Below, in pieces: positions 14,429 to 16,045 of a stretch of 16,045 nt of DNA; within the stretch, counting starts at the first letter, position 1; every line of letters begins with the position of its first letter. The translations under genes were made by a program, and so were the position numbers. The notes below the pieces were generated by a model. That model saw only the letters and a list, made by a program, of their open reading frames with translations, did no database searches and had not been told where the DNA came from. The DNA comes from Gemmatimonadota bacterium. GTDB lineage: Bacteria > Gemmatimonadota > Gemmatimonadetes > Gemmatimonadales > Gemmatimonadaceae. The DNA is taken from positions 1-16,045 of the forward strand of contig JAEUJK010000176.1 of the NCBI GenBank assembly GCA_016794735.1, given 5' to 3'.

Positions 14429-15700
14429 TCACGGCATCGACGCACGCAAGGGCCGCACCGTCCCCGGATGACTCCCGCCAAAGACGACGATGGCATCATA
14501 CGCTTGGAAGAACCGGTCGTGGGTCGCGGGCAGCTCACCGCGCGTGCGCCCCTGCAGGTAGGCCAGCCGAGCGGCCTTCACGTCGAACAGCACCCATCCC
14601 GTATCGGGGATGGCCGGCCGGAGCCACGCCAGCATGCGCCCATCGACCTCCGCCGCACCGTTAGGCTCGTATTGTGCCTTCACGATGCTCATGCGCGTCG
14701 ACGTCGATCCCTTCCCGCCCATCATGAGCACGTGGTAGCTGTATCCGCCCAGCTCCTCCGCGAGCACTGACGCGGTGGTCCCCAGGTCGAGGGTGTTGGT
14801 GTAGTTCATCCCGCGCATCATGTGCGAGCCACCGAACTTGAAGACGACCTTGTCTTCAACGCCGGCGGTGCGCGCCTTCCATGCGCGCGCGAAGTTCTCA
14901 CGAAGGAACCGCGACCGTTCCAGGTTGGATTCGTATCCGCGCCCAGCAAGGAACAGCCGGTTGATCGATGCGGTCCGCTCGAGCAGGTCCACGATCTCTC
15001 GTGCACGAGCCGGGGCGCGTGGCCCCACCTCCTTCCGGATCGCCTCGAAGGTCGTGGCGGGCGCCGAGAAGGCAAACAGCTGCGAGGGATCCCCCGCATT
15101 GACCAACCGTGCGAAGCCTGCCTCGGCGCGCTCACGCGCCGCGCGCACCGCGGGCCCCGGGACGAGGCGCTCCAGTTCCGCGAGGTACTGCCGGTCGGCG
15201 TTCACCTCATAGTCGAGTCCCCAGATGCGCAACGGGCCGTCGGTGCCACGCCGGGACATCGCGTCGCGCAACATCGCGCGCTCCTCGCCGAGGACGTAGA
15301 ACGGCACGGTCGTTCGCCAGTCGGCAAGGAGCGAGTCCAGTGCGGCGGACAAGGCGGCGTTCGATCGCGCACCGCGGGCCATGCGGTCCAGTTCGCGGCC
15401 CCGGAGGGGGCTCACCTCGATGGCGAGCGTGTGGAACCCGGCAGGACGCAACTCGTCGAGCAGCGCCCCCATCGCCGTGGGCGCTTCTGCCACGCCGTGT
15501 TCCTCGCCGAGCATGACGAATCGTGCCGCCGCGCTCTGTGCGACGAGGTGGCGCCCCCCGGTTCCGGCCAGCTTGCCGTCGACGATCGAGATCGGATGTC
15601 GATTGGCGATGAGGAGCCGCGTCAGCGTGGTGTCCTGCGCGTGACCCGGGGTGGCTGTGGCCGCGGAAACGAGGGCAAGCGTGAATAGGCGACGGGGCAT
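14429..15700 (-). CDS. Exported EreA/ChaN (Tiki-like)-type putative hydrolase
   Basis: The frame opens at 15808, but ATG 15700 gives a Sec-type signal (MPRRLFTLALVSAATATPGHAQ, cleavage near residue 22) and a 423-residue product. Just after it comes FVMLGEEHGVAEAP (61-74), with the Gly-Glu-x-His-Gly motif of the erythromycin-esterase/ChaN/Tiki-like superfamily. TLAIEVSPLRG holds a second acidic residue (Glu95). A middle helical region follows, then the conserved-looking block VVFKFGGSHMMRGMNYTNTLDLG (285-307) with His293. Glu66/67, His68, Glu95 and His293 would form the active or metal/haem-binding centre. No clear ribosome-binding site is visible. Members act as esterases, haem-binding proteins or metalloproteases. 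Antibiotic esterase activity should not be assumed. It stands alone, convergent with the small plus-strand gene. Confidence 0.75.
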   Translation of the reverse strand: MPRRLFTLALVSAATATPGHAQDTTLTRLLIANRHPISIVDGKLAGTGGRHLVAQSAAARFVMLGEEHGVAEAPTAMGALLDELRPAGFHTLAIEVSPLRGRELDRMARGARSNAALSAALDSLLADWRTTVPFYVLGEERAMLRDAMSRRGTDGPLRIWGLDYEVNADRQYLAELERLVPGPAVRAARERAEAGFARLVNAGDPSQLFAFSAPATTFEAIRKEVGPRAPARAREIVDLLERTASINRLFLAGRGYESNLERSRFLRENFARAWKARTAGVEDKVVFKFGGSHMMRGMNYTNTLDLGTTASVLAEELGGYSYHVLMMGGKGSTSTRMSIVKAQYEPNGAAEVDGRMLAWLRPAIPDTGWVLFDVKAARLAYLQGRTRGELPATHDRFFQAYDAIVVFGGSHPGTVRPLRASMP

Positions 15701-15876
15701 CTGGCAGGGTGGCGAGGGTGAAGTCGCAACTCGTACACCGGTCGGAATATGGGGCAAGCGACGCTGATCGCCTTGCATGGGCTTGCCCGAACCCGAAGTC
15801 GGGATCACGGGTCAACCTTGTGCAAGACCCCGGCGCGGCAGCGTCGCACGTTGCCTGCGCCCCGCCACCTCCCCAC

Positions 15877-16045
15877 ATGCTGTCGTCCCCGCTGCCGTAT
15901 TCGCATCGTGTCCTGCAGTCGCTGCGTTGGGCCACCGTCATCCTGATCATCGCGGGGATGCGGCTCGCCAGCCAGCCGTCCGTCCAACCCGGCGCGGCTT
16001 CGCTGCTGACGCCCGACACACGCCTGCACGCGGTGAACACGCGCC
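15877..16045 (+). CDS. Possible exported or membrane protein, N-terminus only
   Basis: An open frame from ATG 15877 runs off the right edge without a stop (56 codons seen). It starts MLSSPLPYSHRVLQSLRW, followed by a hydrophobic core ATVILIIAGM (19-28) and a polar stretch, which looks like a signal peptide or signal anchor. It is divergent from the EreA/ChaN-like gene; the 176-bp gap between them has a small inverted repeat (CCCGA-AG-TCGGG at 15792-15803) but no clear promoter. The opposite strand is also open here but encodes Arg/Ser-rich sequence. The product is not identifiable from this fragment. Confidence 0.45.
   Translation, partial: MLSSPLPYSHRVLQSLRWATVILIIAGMRLASQPSVQPGAASLLTPDTRLHAVNTR

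Noticed and set aside
13600..14538. A 312-codon minus-strand open frame, and a 181-codon one at 13832-14377
   Set aside because: They overlap the kinase start and the small plus-strand gene. The translations are rich in Arg, Cys, Gly and Asp without secondary-structure pattern, while the plus-strand frame gives regular helices.
1..16045. CRISPR arrays, tRNA/rRNA genes, insertion sequences, integrases, phage genes
   Set aside because: No regularly spaced direct repeats, no cloverleaf-like or rRNA-like stretches and no transposase or integrase motifs were seen in any frame. Base composition looks even across the window.
1..16045. Sigma-70 promoters
   Set aside because: Several TANNNT boxes exist near starts (for example around 1996-2003 and 6229-6234), but none has a convincing -35 partner at 16-18 bp, so I do not annotate them.

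Overview
The window is GC-rich, densely packed DNA from a Gram-negative (diderm) bacterium. It encodes a TolC-type outer-membrane channel, a lipoprotein efflux adaptor, several Sec-type signal peptides and two two-component systems. The base composition, the Ala/Arg-rich proteins, the mix of families and the frequent ATGA start/stop overlaps would fit Gemmatimonadota. That placement is an impression from reading, not a search result. Most genes lie on the minus strand. I see no rRNA, tRNA, CRISPR array, insertion sequence or phage gene.

Layout from left to right. (1) 1-1991, minus: a probable heavy-metal efflux operon, read as a small His-rich exported protein, then a TolC/CzcC-like outer-membrane channel, then a lipoprotein adaptor that runs off the left edge. 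The RND pump itself would lie beyond position 1. (2) 2130-2978, minus: a polytopic membrane protein made of two homologous halves, with a 13-bp perfect palindrome just upstream. (3) 3099-5942, minus: a three-gene overlapping operon of an exported histidine-phosphatase-like protein with an NTF2-like tail, a LytS-type sensor kinase and a LytTR response regulator. Its leader carries a 9-bp perfect inverted repeat that would cover part of the ribosome-binding site. (4) 6289-7209, plus: an AraC-family regulator, divergent from (3) and convergent with (5). (5) 7236-11134, minus: a tightly overlapping four-gene sulfur-handling operon. It reads exported tandem-rhodanese sulfurtransferase, YeeE/YedE half 1, YeeE/YedE half 2 fused to a rhodanese-like domain without the catalytic Cys, and a MOCOS-like cysteine-desulfurase-family PLP enzyme. 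(6) 11265-13681, minus: an OmpR-type regulator and its membrane sensor kinase. (7) 13898-14290, plus: a small unrecognised helical protein. (8) 14429-15700, minus: an exported protein resembling the EreA/ChaN (Tiki-like) group. (9) 15877 to the right edge, plus: the start of a possible membrane or exported protein.

The most coherent unit is (5). A plausible route is: the exported rhodanese handles a sulfane-sulfur donor outside the cytoplasm, the split YeeE/YedE pair moves the sulfur compound across the membrane, the Cys-less rhodanese domain binds or docks rather than catalyses, and the PLP enzyme makes or uses persulfide in the cytoplasm. Gene order, overlaps and motifs are read from the sequence; the route is inference. 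The other points of interest are the duplicated membrane protein, the leader hairpin of the LytS/LytTR operon and several compact palindromes in promoter-proximal gaps.
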